DNA of 64,000 bases from an uncultured Pelagibacteraceae bacterium (GTDB lineage Bacteria > Pseudomonadota > Alphaproteobacteria > Pelagibacterales > Pelagibacteraceae): positions 1-64,000 of the forward strand of contig CACBYG010000002.1 of NCBI GenBank assembly GCA_902543535.1, given 5' to 3'. The translations under genes were made by a program, and so were the position numbers. Positions 20,231 to 29,923 of the stretch are shown here, piece by piece; position 1 is the stretch's first letter, and every line of letters starts with the position of its first letter. Below the pieces are notes generated by a model. That model saw only the letters and a list, made by a program, of their open reading frames with translations. It was not told where the DNA came from and did not search any database.

Positions 20231-20674
20231 ATGAGACATGGAATGGCGAATAAGAAGTTAAATAGGACTTCCGAGCATAGAAAAGCTCTACTAAAGAATA
20301 TGCTAAATTCTTTAATAAAATATGAGCAAATAAAAACTACTTTGCCTAAAGCTAAGTTTTTAAAACCACAGGCAGATAAAATTATTACATTAGGAAAAAA
20401 AGAAACACTACAAACAACCAAAGTGTTAGTTTCTAAGCTTCAAGACATTAAATCTGCAAATAAAGTTAAAAAAACACTTTCTAAAAGATATTTAAATAGA
20501 AAAGGTGGATATACTAGAATTATAAAAGCTGGATTTAGATATGGTGATAATGCGCCAATGGCTATAATTGAATTTATTGACAGAGATGTGGAAGCAAAAA
20601 GAGTAGATAAACCAAAAAAAGATACAACTAAAGAAGCACCAAAAGCTGTAGAAAAAAAACAAGCATCAGCATAA
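20231..20674 (+). CDS. rplQ: 50S ribosomal protein L17
   Basis: L17 surrounds the exit-tunnel opening. The protein is 147 aa, with the ~120-aa core (MRHGMANKKLNRTSEHRKALLKNML at the start; GGYTRIIKAGFRYGDNAPMAIIEF near residues 90-113) and a Lys/Ala-rich tail of about 30 residues. It is the last gene of the ribosomal run, 1 bp after rpoA. The next gene begins 10 bp later on the same strand. Confidence 0.98.
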   Translation: MRHGMANKKLNRTSEHRKALLKNMLNSLIKYEQIKTTLPKAKFLKPQADKIITLGKKETLQTTKVLVSKLQDIKSANKVKKTLSKRYLNRKGGYTRIIKAGFRYGDNAPMAIIEFIDRDVEAKRVDKPKKDTTKEAPKAVEKKQASA

Positions 20675-20684
20675 ATTCTAAATA

Positions 20685-21602
20685 ATGAAAAAGTCATACA
20701 TCGTTGATTCAACGTGTAATGATATGCGTATTGATAGATGGATCAGATTTAAAATTGGAAAAATTCCTCAAGGACTAATAGAGAAATATTTACGATCAGG
20801 TAAGATTAAATTAAATAAAAAAAAAATTAAAAGTTCACAAAAAATAAAAACAAGAGATATTATTGATTTATTCAACATTGAATTTAAAGAGACAATTGTT
20901 CAAAAAAAAGTTAAATTTGTACCAACGAAAGAAGTTATAAAATCAAATGAAAATCAAATAATTGATAATAATGAAAATTTTATTGTATTAAATAAAAGTT
21001 CTGGAATATCAGTACAAGGTGGAACTAAGTCAAAAAAAAACCTTGTTGATATATTTTCTAAAAGTGAAATTTTTCAAGGTACGAAACCATTTTCAGTTCA
21101 CCGTTTGGATAAAGACACATCTGGTGTATTTATTATGGCAAAAAATAGAGAAAGTGCACAATTATTGACCTCTTTATTTAGACTAAGAAAAGTACACAAA
21201 ACTTATTTAGCCATTTGTCATGGTGAAATGAGTATGGATTCTGGTGAATGGAATGACGATTTGATAAGATATGACGGGGAAAAAAAAATTATAGAAAAAG
21301 CTAGAACTTTATACAAAGTAATTGATAAAAATTCAGAGGCTAGTCTAGTTGAACTTAAACCAATAACTGGTCGTAAGCATCAGTTAAGAAAACAATTATA
21401 TGCATTGGGACAACCGATTTTTGGAGATATTAAATATAAATTGTCAAATACTACTAGAGGTATAAATAAAAATTTAATGCTTCACTCGTATCAAATAAAA
21501 TTTAAAATTAACGACATTAAACATACTTATACAGCTTTATTGCCTGATTATTTTAGAAATTTATTGAAGACAAAAAGACTTAGTTTTTCAAATTTGAAAT
21601 AA
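20685..21602 (+). CDS. RluA-family 23S rRNA pseudouridine synthase (RluC/RluD-like)
   Basis: Converts uridine to pseudouridine in RNA, probably large-subunit rRNA. The protein is 305 aa. It has an N-terminal S4-like RNA-binding segment ([34 protein letters not shown], residues 14-47) and the catalytic RluA motif [16 protein letters not shown] (about residues 139-154, catalytic Asp within it). The family's later [25 protein letters not shown] is also present. Which rRNA position it modifies cannot be told; RluC is the nearest named type. In-frame A9-A10 tracts occur at 20817-20826, 21032-21040 and 21280-21288. Its 3' end overlaps that of the convergent lipB by 23 bp. Confidence 0.93.
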   Translation: MKKSYIVDSTCNDMRIDRWIRFKIGKIPQGLIEKYLRSGKIKLNKKKIKSSQKIKTRDIIDLFNIEFKETIVQKKVKFVPTKEVIKSNENQIIDNNENFIVLNKSSGISVQGGTKSKKNLVDIFSKSEIFQGTKPFSVHRLDKDTSGVFIMAKNRESAQLLTSLFRLRKVHKTYLAICHGEMSMDSGEWNDDLIRYDGEKKIIEKARTLYKVIDKNSEASLVELKPITGRKHQLRKQLYALGQPIFGDIKYKLSNTTRGINKNLMLHSYQIKFKINDIKHTYTALLPDYFRNLLKTKRLSFSNLK

Positions 21603-22197
21603 ATTTTTCTATTAATAAATCTTTTAATTTTGAATAATCTTTATTCTTGATTTTTCTAAGATTTGTTATTCCTTTATCTTTTATCCCACAAGGTATAATT
21701 TTTTTATATTGATTTAAATTATTATTTATATTTATAGCAAAACCATGATATGCAATCCATTTTTTTACTCTAACTCCAATAGCAGCAACTTTGTTTATTT
21801 TATTATTTTCATTATGCCAAATACCAATATTATCTTTGTCTGCAAATGTTTCTATGTCAAAAGTTTTTAAAGTTTCTATAATTGTTTTTTCAATAGAATT
21901 AATAAATTTTCTAATATCTTTTTTATCTCTTAAATCTAAAACAAAGTAACAAATTAATTGTCCAGGACCATGACAGGTAATTTTTCCACCTCTGTTGGTC
22001 TGAATGATTTTTATAGAATTATCAATAATGTCATTTTTGCTGTAACTAGTTCCTGCAGTGTAAATTTCATCATGCTCCAAAGTCCATATCAACTCTTTTT
22101 CATTTTTTTTGAATATTTGCTCTAACCTTTCTTCCATAAAATTTATGGCATCAATATAATTTACCGGTTTTACTGACTTTTTGATCTCAATATTCAT
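21580..22197 (-). CDS. lipB: Lipoyl(octanoyl) transferase
   Basis: Transfers octanoate from acyl-carrier protein to lipoyl domains, the first step of lipoate synthesis for 2-oxoacid dehydrogenases and the glycine cleavage system. The protein is 205 aa. It shows the conserved [21 protein letters not shown] (about residues 69-89), the catalytic lysine region [18 protein letters not shown], and the active-site Cys in IIPCGI (about residue 170). It stands alone on the minus strand and converges on the pseudouridine synthase gene with a 23-bp overlap. lipA is not in the window. Confidence 0.96.
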   Translation of the reverse strand: MNIEIKKSVKPVNYIDAINFMEERLEQIFKKNEKELIWTLEHDEIYTAGTSYSKNDIIDNSIKIIQTNRGGKITCHGPGQLICYFVLDLRDKKDIRKFINSIEKTIIETLKTFDIETFADKDNIGIWHNENNKINKVAAIGVRVKKWIAYHGFAININNNLNQYKKIIPCGIKDKGITNLRKIKNKDYSKLKDLLIEKFISNLKN

Positions 22198-22208
22198 TTA
22201 TAAATTGT

Positions 22209-22237
22209 ATTATCTTTATTATGTATTAATAGTGCAA
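22209..22237 (-). promoter_or_regulatory. Putative lipB promoter
   Basis: Read on the minus strand, TTGCAC (complement of 22232-22237) and GATAAT (complement of 22209-22214) are spaced by 17 bp in the 61-bp divergent gap between lipB and mgtE. Transcription would start about 5 nt before the lipB ATG. The match is moderate and untested. Confidence 0.3.
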
Positions 22238-22258
22238 ATTTAAATTATAGGTAGATTT

Positions 22259-23632
22259 ATGTCTCTAATAAAAAAAACTAAAGATAAAAAAGTAAATTTT
22301 GAATTTAATAAAGAGTACATAAGAGTTGTTACATCAAAAATAGCTAGTAATGATGCTCAATTTATTACTAATTCTTTCAGTGAAATGCACCCCGCTGATG
22401 CAGCAGATATAATTGAACATTTAAGCCAAAATGATAGAGAAAATTTAATCAAACTTAATAACTTTAATTTAGACCCAGAGGTATTTGTTGAGCTAAACGA
22501 GTCAATTCAAACAGAAATTATTAACTATTTATCCTCTGATTCAATTGTAAGTATTATTAAAAATTTAGATTCAGATGATGCGATATCTATTTTAGAAAAT
22601 GTACGTGAGGAAGATAAAAATAATATTCTTAGTTCTTTACCACCTAAAGATCGATTTGCTTTACTGGAAAGTTTAAGTTACCCAGAAGACTCAGCTGCTA
22701 GATTAATGCAAAGAGAATTTACTGCTATACCTAGTAACTGGTCAGTAGGGCAAACCATTGATTATTTGCGTGAAAATAAAGATCTACCTGAAGAATTTTT
22801 AGAAATATTTATTGTTAATGAAAATTTTAACCCCGTAGGTACAGTTCCGTCCTCAAAGGTATTAACATCACCAAGAGATACTAAGATGGCTAATGTAATG
22901 TCTGAATCACAGTTATTAGTCCCAGTAGATATGGATAAGGAAGAGGTTGCTAATTTATTTGAAAACTACAACTTAAATTCAGCAGCAGTTATTGATAGAA
23001 ATAACAAACTTGTCGGGATGATTATGAATGATGATGTGCTGACTGTACTAAAAGAGGAAGCTGAAGAAGATACTTTAAGATTAGCTGGTGTTGGTGATGA
23101 AGAAATTACTGATGGTGTGTTAGTTAAAACAAAGAGAAGATTTAATTGGTTGCTATTAAATTTATTTACAGCATTTCTTGCTACTTGGTGTATAAGTTTG
23201 TTTGGTGCAACAATTGAACAAATGGTTGTACTAGCTTTTTTGATGCCTATAGTGGCATCTATGGGTGGAAATGCTGGAATGCAAACTCTAGCAGTTACAG
23301 TTCGAACTATTGCAACTAATGATCTAACTAAAAATAATTTTTCATCAAATGTTTTTAAAGAGTTTTCGATAGGTATATTAAATGGAGTTATATTTGCAGT
23401 TATAAGTGCAATAATTGTTCAAATATGGTTTCAAGACAATTTGCTTTCAATAATTATTGCTATCTCAATGGTTCTAACAATGATTATTGCAGGTTTATTT
23501 GGAATATTAGTTCCGTTTACTCTTAAAAAAATGAACATTGACCCAGCGATAGCATCAAGTGTATTTGTCACCACAATCACTGATGTAATTGGTTTTGTAT
23601 CTTTTTTAGGTGTTGGGGCCTATTTTTTATAA
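22259..23632 (+). CDS. mgtE: Magnesium transporter MgtE
   Basis: Mg2+ channel/transporter of the inner membrane. The protein is 457 aa. An N-terminal superhelical regulatory domain (repeats such as HPADAADIIEHL and ILSSLPPKDRFALLESL) spans roughly residues 40-150, followed by tandem CBS domains (about 150-275). Five hydrophobic segments begin near residue 295, including the pore-region signature MPIVASMGGNAGMQTLAVTVR. The acidic N and CBS domains sense Mg2+ in known homologues. It is transcribed divergently from lipB; its stop codon lies 1 bp from that of convergent panC. The 61-bp upstream gap is too short for a full Mg2+ riboswitch. Confidence 0.97.
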   Translation: MSLIKKTKDKKVNFEFNKEYIRVVTSKIASNDAQFITNSFSEMHPADAADIIEHLSQNDRENLIKLNNFNLDPEVFVELNESIQTEIINYLSSDSIVSIIKNLDSDDAISILENVREEDKNNILSSLPPKDRFALLESLSYPEDSAARLMQREFTAIPSNWSVGQTIDYLRENKDLPEEFLEIFIVNENFNPVGTVPSSKVLTSPRDTKMANVMSESQLLVPVDMDKEEVANLFENYNLNSAAVIDRNNKLVGMIMNDDVLTVLKEEAEEDTLRLAGVGDEEITDGVLVKTKRRFNWLLLNLFTAFLATWCISLFGATIEQMVVLAFLMPIVASMGGNAGMQTLAVTVRTIATNDLTKNNFSSNVFKEFSIGILNGVIFAVISAIIVQIWFQDNLLSIIIAISMVLTMIIAGLFGILVPFTLKKMNIDPAIASSVFVTTITDVIGFVSFLGVGAYFL

Positions 23633-23633
23633 C

Positions 23634-24449
23634 TTATAGATTATCTATCAATCTTACACCATTCAAATAATACGACACAAATAATCGCGATCTATCTATA
23701 ACATTTGATAATTTTAAATTATCAGTATTTCTGAGTTCTAAGTAATCAATTTTAATTTTAAATCGTTTTTGAAGATCTTTTTTTACAGATAGTAAATATT
23801 TATTTTTATTTTTTTCTAATTTAATATTTTTTTTTAAAACAATTAATTTTTTTATTATTTTACTTGCTATAATAAGATTTTCTTTTGTTAACAAATAATT
23901 TCTAGAGGAAAGTGCAATTCTATCTTTATTACGTATAGTTTTACATCCTATTACATCAGTGTTATATTTTTTTTTTAAATATTTTTTAACCAAGAATAAC
24001 TGTTGAAAATCCTTATTACCCATAAAAATTTTATTTGGTTTCACTATACTAGTTAGCCTATCCATTACATCTAATACACCTTCAAAATGGCCTTTTCTAA
24101 ATTTAGCACACAAAATTTTATCTATTTTGATTAGTTTAATTTTAGGTTTCTTATTATTTTTAAAAATGTCTGTTAATTTTGGAACGTAGAGAAAATCAAC
24201 TTTTTTTGTTTTACTTATTAACTTTATATCATTCTTAATATTTTTTGGATAAGTTTTAAAATCTTTTTTATTATTAAATTGTTTTGGGTTAACAAAAATA
24301 CTAACTACTGTTTTACTACAAATTTGATTCGACTTACTAATTAGCGACAAATGTCCTTTGTGTATTGAACCCATAGTGGGAACAAACCCAATGTCACTAA
24401 ATTGCCTCAATGATTTAGTCAATGATGTCTTATTTAATAAAATTTTCAT
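23634..24449 (-). CDS. panC: Pantothenate synthetase
   Basis: Condenses pantoate and beta-alanine with ATP to give pantothenate, the CoA precursor. The start chosen (MKILLNKTSLTK) gives 271 aa and matches the family N-terminus; an upstream ATG at 24479 would add ten residues and leave only 4 bp before divergent galU. Signature sequences are FVPTMGSIHKGHLSLI (with the HxGH-type nucleotide-binding motif), IFVNPKQF, and MGNKDFQQLFLVKKYL. The C-terminal part is unusually lysine-rich. Two long A tracts (T9 at 23827-23835, T10 at 23967-23976 on the plus strand) are in frame. panB is not adjacent. Confidence 0.93.
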   Translation of the reverse strand: MKILLNKTSLTKSLRQFSDIGFVPTMGSIHKGHLSLISKSNQICSKTVVSIFVNPKQFNNKKDFKTYPKNIKNDIKLISKTKKVDFLYVPKLTDIFKNNKKPKIKLIKIDKILCAKFRKGHFEGVLDVMDRLTSIVKPNKIFMGNKDFQQLFLVKKYLKKKYNTDVIGCKTIRNKDRIALSSRNYLLTKENLIIASKIIKKLIVLKKNIKLEKNKNKYLLSVKKDLQKRFKIKIDYLELRNTDNLKLSNVIDRSRLFVSYYLNGVRLIDNL

Positions 24450-24483
24450 TTGAGTAAAAGTCTTAAATAAGTAAAACATTTAA

Positions 24484-25299
24484 ATGATTAAACAAGCTAT
24501 TATTCCATTAGCTGGTCTCGGTACCAGATTATTACCTTTGACAAGCGTTTTTGCCAAAGAACTATTGCCTATAAATGGTAAGCCAGGAATTGAATATATA
24601 TTACAAGAATGTATCGACGCTGGAATTAAAGAGATAATTTTTATTATTTCCAAGAAGAAAATAATGATTAAAAAATATTTTTACAGTGATAAATTTTATA
24701 AAAATATTATCAAAAAGAAAAAAGATCCAAAAATTATTGAGGAGTACCAAAAAATTCTTAAATATAAAAAAATGATAAAATTTGTTTATCAAAATAAACC
24801 TAACGGCACAGGTGACGCTGTTCTAAAAACTAAAAAATTTATTAAAGATAAATATTTCTTAATGTTATTACCTGACGATTTAATAATGAAAAACAATTGT
24901 TCAAAATCTATGATTTCTGCTCATAAGAAATATAAATCTTCAGTAATGGCGAGCATGAAAGTTAAAAAAAAAACAGTTACTAGATGGGGTATATATAATT
25001 TAAGTAAAAAAGTATCTAAAAATAATTTTATTATTAAAGATGTTGTTGAGAAACCATCTATTAAAAATGCACCTTCAAATAAAGCGGTAATTGGTAGATA
25101 TATTCTACCAAAGACAATATTTAAAAAATTATTAAACCAAAAACCTGGCAAAGGTGGTGAAATTCACATAACAGACGCAATACAGTCTTTAATTAATGAT
25201 AATGAAAAATTTATTGCTCATAATTTTACAGGTAAATATTTGGACTGCGGTACAATGGATGGATTTATAAAATCTAATGTAGAAATAGGAAAATTATGA
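24484..25299 (+). CDS. galU: UTP-glucose-1-phosphate uridylyltransferase
   Basis: Makes UDP-glucose from UTP and glucose 1-phosphate. The protein is 271 aa, a little shorter than E. coli GalU. The nucleotide-binding opening is IPLAGLGTRLLPLTSVFAKELLPI (residues 7-30), followed by GKPGIEYILQECIDAGI, NKPNGTGDAVLKTK and the LLPDDLIM segment. It ends EIHITDAIQSLI ... LDCGTMDGFIKSN. It overlaps ugd by 4 bp (ATGA), so the two consecutive enzymes of UDP-glucuronate formation are coupled. An in-frame A10 tract is at 24964-24973. Confidence 0.96.
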   Translation: MIKQAIIPLAGLGTRLLPLTSVFAKELLPINGKPGIEYILQECIDAGIKEIIFIISKKKIMIKKYFYSDKFYKNIIKKKKDPKIIEEYQKILKYKKMIKFVYQNKPNGTGDAVLKTKKFIKDKYFLMLLPDDLIMKNNCSKSMISAHKKYKSSVMASMKVKKKTVTRWGIYNLSKKVSKNNFIIKDVVEKPSIKNAPSNKAVIGRYILPKTIFKKLLNQKPGKGGEIHITDAIQSLINDNEKFIAHNFTGKYLDCGTMDGFIKSNVEIGKL

Positions 25300-26594
25300 A
25301 ACTTTGCATGATAGGCACTGGTTACGTTGGACTTGTAAGTGGAGTATGTTTTTCTGATGTTGGAAATACAGTTTACTGTGTAGATAAAGATCAAAAAAAA
25401 ATTGATTTATTAAATAAAGGAATAGTCCCAATTTTTGAACCTGGTCTTGAAGAAATTTTAAAAAGAAATTTTAAACAAAAAAGATTAATTTTTACATCAG
25501 ATTTAAAAAAAGCAGTAACAAATTCAGATATCATTTTTATTTGTGTTGGAACTCCATCCAAAAAAAACTCTAATTTAGCTGATTTGAAATATGTTTTTAG
25601 TGTTGCTAAAGATTTAAAGAAGCTAATAAAAAAATATAAAATAATAGTTACTAAATCTACAGTACCTGTTTCTACTGGAGATCAAATAGAAAAAATTTTT
25701 AATAATTTAAAGAAAAAGAAATTAGTTGACGTTGTATCAAATCCTGAATTTTTAAGAGAGGGTGAGGCAATACGAGATTTTATCTATCCTGACAGAGTGA
25801 TCATTGGTACTGATAGTAAGAAAGCTAACAAAATTTTAAAATCTCTTTATTTACCGATTATAAAAAAAGTAAGTAGATATTTTAATACTTCAAGAAGAGC
25901 TGCAGAACTTATCAAGTATGCTTCAAATGCTTTTTTAGCGACAAAGATTTCATTTATAAATGAAATAGCTAATTTGTGTGAAAAAGCAGATGTCGATGTT
26001 AAAGATGTAGCTCTCGGTATGGGCTCAGACCAACGTATCGGTGATAGATTTTTAAGAGCAGGACCGTCTTATGGTGGATCCTGCTTTCCAAAAGATACAC
26101 GTGCTTTAATTGAAACTGGAAATAAATTCAAAACTGATTTGTCTATTGTTAAAAGTGTAATTAGTTCAAATGAAAAGCGAAGAACTTTGCTAATTAAGAG
26201 AGTTGAAAAAATTCTTGGAAGTAATTTAAAAAATAAAATTATTACCTTCTTGGGGGTAACTTTTAAACCAAATACAGATGATATGCGAGAGGCATCAAGT
26301 ATACCTATGATTAAATATCTCAATAAAAAAAATAGTAAAATTAAATATTATGACCCTTCAGGTGAAAAAGATGTATTCAAAGATCTTAATAATGTAGATT
26401 ATTGTAGTACAATTTCTGATGCTTGTTTAAAAGCAGATTTAATCATTTTACACACGGAGTGGAACGATTTTAAATTATTAAATTTCAAAAAATTAACTAA
26501 AAAACGTAAATTTAAAATATATGATATGAGAAATATGTATTCACCCTTAAGAATGAAAAAATTAAAAATTAATTATTTTGGTGTTGGCAGATAG
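25296..26594 (+). CDS. ugd: UDP-glucose 6-dehydrogenase
   Basis: Oxidises UDP-glucose to UDP-glucuronate with two NAD+, giving precursors for surface polysaccharide. The protein is 432 aa. The N-terminal Rossmann motif is GTGYVGLVSGVCFSDVGN (residues 6-23); STVPVSTGD and NPEFLREGEAIRDF follow. The catalytic cysteine is C263 in GGSCFPKDTRAL. The C-terminal NAD/UDP-sugar domain has GVTFKPNTDDMREASS. It overlaps galU by 4 bp and ends 1 bp from the convergent Rid-family gene. Confidence 0.96.
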   Translation: MKLCMIGTGYVGLVSGVCFSDVGNTVYCVDKDQKKIDLLNKGIVPIFEPGLEEILKRNFKQKRLIFTSDLKKAVTNSDIIFICVGTPSKKNSNLADLKYVFSVAKDLKKLIKKYKIIVTKSTVPVSTGDQIEKIFNNLKKKKLVDVVSNPEFLREGEAIRDFIYPDRVIIGTDSKKANKILKSLYLPIIKKVSRYFNTSRRAAELIKYASNAFLATKISFINEIANLCEKADVDVKDVALGMGSDQRIGDRFLRAGPSYGGSCFPKDTRALIETGNKFKTDLSIVKSVISSNEKRRTLLIKRVEKILGSNLKNKIITFLGVTFKPNTDDMREASSIPMIKYLNKKNSKIKYYDPSGEKDVFKDLNNVDYCSTISDACLKADLIILHTEWNDFKLLNFKKLTKKRKFKIYDMRNMYSPLRMKKLKINYFGVGR

Positions 26595-26595
26595 A

Positions 26596-27057
26596 TTAAT
26601 TTAACTCAAATATAGCATCAACCTCAACAGCCACCCCAAGTGGTAAACTATTTGTACTAACAGCTGCTCTTGTATGCATACCAGCGTCACCAAATATTGA
26701 TGCTATAATATCTGAAGCACCATTTATTACTTTAGGTTGTTCTATAAAATTGTCGGTAGAATTAACAAAACCAGTTAATTTTATGCATGATTTTATTTTG
26801 GATAAATCATTATCACATGCTTTTTTTACTTGTGATATAATACTCAAACCACATCTTTTTGCAGCGTTATAACCTTCTTCAGTTGTAAGTTCTTGACCAA
26901 TTTTACCTTTTATTAATTCTCCATTTTCATTAATAGATATTTGTCCCGATATATATAATAGCTTTCCAACAATTTTAGTTGCAACGTAAGAACCAACAGG
27001 TGCCTTTGCATCAGGTAAATCTATTTTTAGTTTTTTTATATTTTCTTCAAATAGCAT
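26596..27057 (-). CDS. RidA/YjgF family protein
   Basis: Members of this family hydrolyse reactive enamine/imine intermediates from PLP enzymes, but subfamilies differ and some have other or unknown roles. The protein is 153 aa. It has GKLLYISGQISINENGEL (about residues 32-48) and the C-terminal signature around R130 in HTRAAVSTNSLPLGVAVEVDAIFEL; the Arg that binds carboxylates in active members is conserved. It is longer than the ~130 aa of classical RidA, with an N-terminal extension, so it may belong to a different Rid subgroup. It is the last gene of the minus-strand group, 2 bp after the small exported protein. Confidence 0.85.
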   Translation of the reverse strand: MLFEENIKKLKIDLPDAKAPVGSYVATKIVGKLLYISGQISINENGELIKGKIGQELTTEEGYNAAKRCGLSIISQVKKACDNDLSKIKSCIKLTGFVNSTDNFIEQPKVINGASDIIASIFGDAGMHTRAAVSTNSLPLGVAVEVDAIFELN

Positions 27058-27059
27058 AA

Positions 27060-27332
27060 TTATTTTTTAATAAAATCTGTATGTGATTTACTATTTTTAA
27101 ATTTTAGTAATTTTTCTTTTAATTTAAATTTATCAAATTTATTTTTTCCTTCTTTAAATTTATCTGAAGCTTTTTCCTTTAAGCTTTTTGCATTTTTTTT
27201 TAATAAATTAGCATTACATTCAGCATATTCCTTACTTAGCTTGTCTAATTTACTACAGTCTTGAGCCAAGACAGTTGATGGATTTATCCAAATCAGAGAT
27301 ATAAATAAGATTAATACTTTTATTTTTTTCAT
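27060..27332 (-). CDS. Small exported lysine-rich protein of unknown function
   Basis: I do not recognise this 90-aa protein. Residues 1-23 look like a Sec signal peptide (MKKIK, a hydrophobic stretch LILFISLIWI, then STVLA before QD). The mature part begins QDCSKLDKLSKEYAEC, with two cysteines (C26, C39) 13 residues apart that could form a disulphide in the periplasm. A strongly basic, probably helical region follows, in which short KFK/KxKL patterns recur. There are no known motifs. It overlaps topA by 4 bp and precedes the Rid-family gene by 2 bp, so it is co-transcribed with them. A periplasmic or envelope-associated role is the most that can be inferred. Confidence 0.75.
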   Translation of the reverse strand: MKKIKVLILFISLIWINPSTVLAQDCSKLDKLSKEYAECNANLLKKNAKSLKEKASDKFKEGKNKFDKFKLKEKLLKFKNSKSHTDFIKK

Positions 27333-29914
27333 TTTTTTTTCTTTTTTTTAGTTTTTTTGTTTTTATCGTATTCACGTCTTTTCTCAATAAGGATAAGAGC
27401 CTCTTCCATATTTAGCTCTGTAGGGTCTTTTTCCTCAGGAATTGTTGCATTTAGAGATTTATATTTTATATATGGCCCATATTGCCCCTTCATGATTCTC
27501 ACTGGTTTTTTGTCTTCTGGATGTTCTCCAAGATCTTTAATAATAGAGGATGACATTCTACCTGGTTTAGCATCAGCTATTAATGTTATTGCTCTATTCA
27601 AACCTATTGAAAATATTTCTTCAACATTTTCAAGTCTAGCAGACTTATTTTCACATTTTAAATAAGGTCCAAATCTTCCTGTGTTTAGAGAAATCTCTTT
27701 TTGATTATCTGGATTGATGCCCAAAGATTTTGGCAGTGAACATAAAAAATTTGCTTTCTCAATATCAATACTATCTAATTCAATTCCTTTTGGAATGGAT
27801 ACATTTTTTAATAGTTCATTTACATCGGTTTTAGCTTTTTTAGTTTTCCGTTTTTTCTTTCTACTAATTTCTTCTTCAATTTGATCTAAAATCTTTTCGT
27901 ATTGCAAATAAGGTCCGAATCTTCCATTTTTGAGAAAGATATCATTTCCATTTTCATGTTTACCTAAATATTTTGGTTCAGCTAATTGAGCCTGTGCTGC
28001 AGCCTTAGCTTTAGATAGAGGTCTTGTAAATTTACATTCTGGATAATTAGAGCAACCTATAAATGCACCACCCCTAAAACTATTTTTTAAACTCAACGAT
28101 CCTGTATTGCACAATTGACACTTTCTGACAACATTACCACTTTCATCTTTATCAAATATTAACGCACCCAAACTTTCATTTAGTAAATCCAAAACCTCTC
28201 TAGTTCTTTTCTCTTTTACTTCTGATACGTTGTTATTAAAGTCTTTCCAAAATAACTCTAAAACTTTGATCCAACTTTCTTTTCCAGTTGTAATTTCATC
28301 TAATTGATCTTCTAATCCTGCTGTAAAATTATAATCAACATATTTAGAAAATAATTTTTCTAAAAAGGCAGAAATTAATTTTCCACGATCAGTTGGAAAA
28401 AATCTCTTATTAGTTATCTCAGCGTATCCACGATTAGAAATTGTAGATATTATACTTGCATACGTAGAAGGTCTTCCAATTCCAAGTTCCTCTAGTTTCT
28501 TAACCAAGCTTGCTTCTGAATACCTTGGAGGAGGTTGTGTGAAATGTTGTTCATCTAAAAAGGACTCAATATTTATAGGTCCTTTTTTTACCTCCGGAAG
28601 TATCTCGTCATCGTCATCCGAATTGAGATTTTTATAAACTTTTAAAAACCCATCAAATTTTAATACTGAGCCACTTGATTTACAAATTGTATTTTTATCA
28701 TCAGTTTCAATAGTAATTGTATTTCTATCAAATTTTGCAGAAACCATTTGAGACGATAAAGCTCTACTCCATATCAAATTGTACAATTTATTTTGGTCAG
28801 TACTTAAATATTTTTTAATAGTTTCAGGAGATCTATTAATATCTGTTGGCCTTATAGCTTCATGTGCTTCTTGAGCATTTTTTGCTTTTTTTCCAGAATA
28901 GTTATTAGCTTTTTCAGGCATGTACTCATTCCCATAACTTTTTTTAATAAAATTTCTAAAATCACTAATAGCATCAGCTGATAAGTTTGTACCATCAGTT
29001 CTCATGTAGGTTATTAAACCAACTGTATCTCCGTCAATTTCAATTCCTTGATAAAGTTTTTGTGCAATTTGCATGGTTCTAGAAGCACCAAATCCCAATC
29101 TACTTGAAGCAACTTGTTGTAGTGTAGAAGTTGTAAATGGACCAGATGGATTCCTGTTAACGATTTTTGATGAAATATCACTAATATTAAATTTTTTATT
29201 CTTTAGTCCAGAGATTGCCTTTTCAATATTTTGTTTTTTTTTAAAGGTAAATTTTTCAATTTTTTCCCCATCTAATTGATAGATGCTTGCAGTAATTGAA
29301 TTTTTATTCTCATCTTGAAATTTTAAACTTAAAGTCCAAAATTCTTCTGGATTAAATAACTCAATTTCATGTTCTCTTTCTGTTATTAATTTTAAGGCAA
29401 CAGATTGCACTCTACCTGCTGACTTTGATCCAGGAAGTTTAGTCCACAATATTGGTGAAATATTAAAACCAACAAGGTAATCAAGTGCTCTTCTTGCCAT
29501 GTAGGCATCAACTAGCAAGGGCTCGATTTGCCTTGGATTTTCAATTCCAAAAGTAACAGCCTTTTTAGTAATTTCGTTGAACACAACTCTTTCGACCTCT
29601 TTATCTTTCAGTAGTTTTTTCTCATTCAAATATTCTTTTACATGCCATGCTATAGCTTCTCCTTCACGATCAGGGTCAGTTGCTAAAATAATTTTAGATG
29701 ATTCTTTTGCAGCATCAGTAATATCTTTAAGATATTTTTTTGAAAAGCTATCAACTTCCCATTCCATTTTAAAATTTTGATCCGGATCAACCGAACCATT
29801 TTTTGATGGTAAATCTCTAATATGACCGTAACTAGCTAAAACGGTATAATTATCTCCTAAGTATTTATTAATTGTTTTAGCTTTTGCAGGACTTTCAACT
29901 ATGACTAGATTCAT
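27329..29914 (-). CDS. topA: DNA topoisomerase I (type IA)
   Basis: Relaxes negative supercoils through a 5'-phosphotyrosine intermediate. The protein is 861 aa. The TOPRIM domain starts NLVIVESPAKAKTINKYLG and includes ATDPDREGEAIAWH. The catalytic tyrosine is Y303 in LITYMRTDGT. One four-Cys zinc finger begins at C599/C602 (CQLC ... CSNYPEC). It is followed by C-terminal repeats, each with an FGPYL or YGPYIK core (about residues 655, 745 and 815), the C-terminal type found in many alphaproteobacteria. The C-terminus is a lysine tail. A 10-bp spacer separates the start from an 18-bp palindrome upstream. Confidence 0.97.
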   Translation of the reverse strand: MNLVIVESPAKAKTINKYLGDNYTVLASYGHIRDLPSKNGSVDPDQNFKMEWEVDSFSKKYLKDITDAAKESSKIILATDPDREGEAIAWHVKEYLNEKKLLKDKEVERVVFNEITKKAVTFGIENPRQIEPLLVDAYMARRALDYLVGFNISPILWTKLPGSKSAGRVQSVALKLITEREHEIELFNPEEFWTLSLKFQDENKNSITASIYQLDGEKIEKFTFKKKQNIEKAISGLKNKKFNISDISSKIVNRNPSGPFTTSTLQQVASSRLGFGASRTMQIAQKLYQGIEIDGDTVGLITYMRTDGTNLSADAISDFRNFIKKSYGNEYMPEKANNYSGKKAKNAQEAHEAIRPTDINRSPETIKKYLSTDQNKLYNLIWSRALSSQMVSAKFDRNTITIETDDKNTICKSSGSVLKFDGFLKVYKNLNSDDDDEILPEVKKGPINIESFLDEQHFTQPPPRYSEASLVKKLEELGIGRPSTYASIISTISNRGYAEITNKRFFPTDRGKLISAFLEKLFSKYVDYNFTAGLEDQLDEITTGKESWIKVLELFWKDFNNNVSEVKEKRTREVLDLLNESLGALIFDKDESGNVVRKCQLCNTGSLSLKNSFRGGAFIGCSNYPECKFTRPLSKAKAAAQAQLAEPKYLGKHENGNDIFLKNGRFGPYLQYEKILDQIEEEISRKKKRKTKKAKTDVNELLKNVSIPKGIELDSIDIEKANFLCSLPKSLGINPDNQKEISLNTGRFGPYLKCENKSARLENVEEIFSIGLNRAITLIADAKPGRMSSSIIKDLGEHPEDKKPVRIMKGQYGPYIKYKSLNATIPEEKDPTELNMEEALILIEKRREYDKNKKTKKKKKK

Positions 29915-29923
29915 AATTTAACA

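Noticed and set aside
22198-22258. Possible Mg2+ riboswitch before mgtE
   Set aside because: The gap is 61 bp, too short for known Mg2+-sensing leaders, and shows no strong stem.
27357-29780. Several antisense open frames of 60-100 codons within topA
   Set aside because: AT-rich coding DNA gives long antisense frames by chance; they have no ribosome-binding sites, conserved motifs or gaps in topA.
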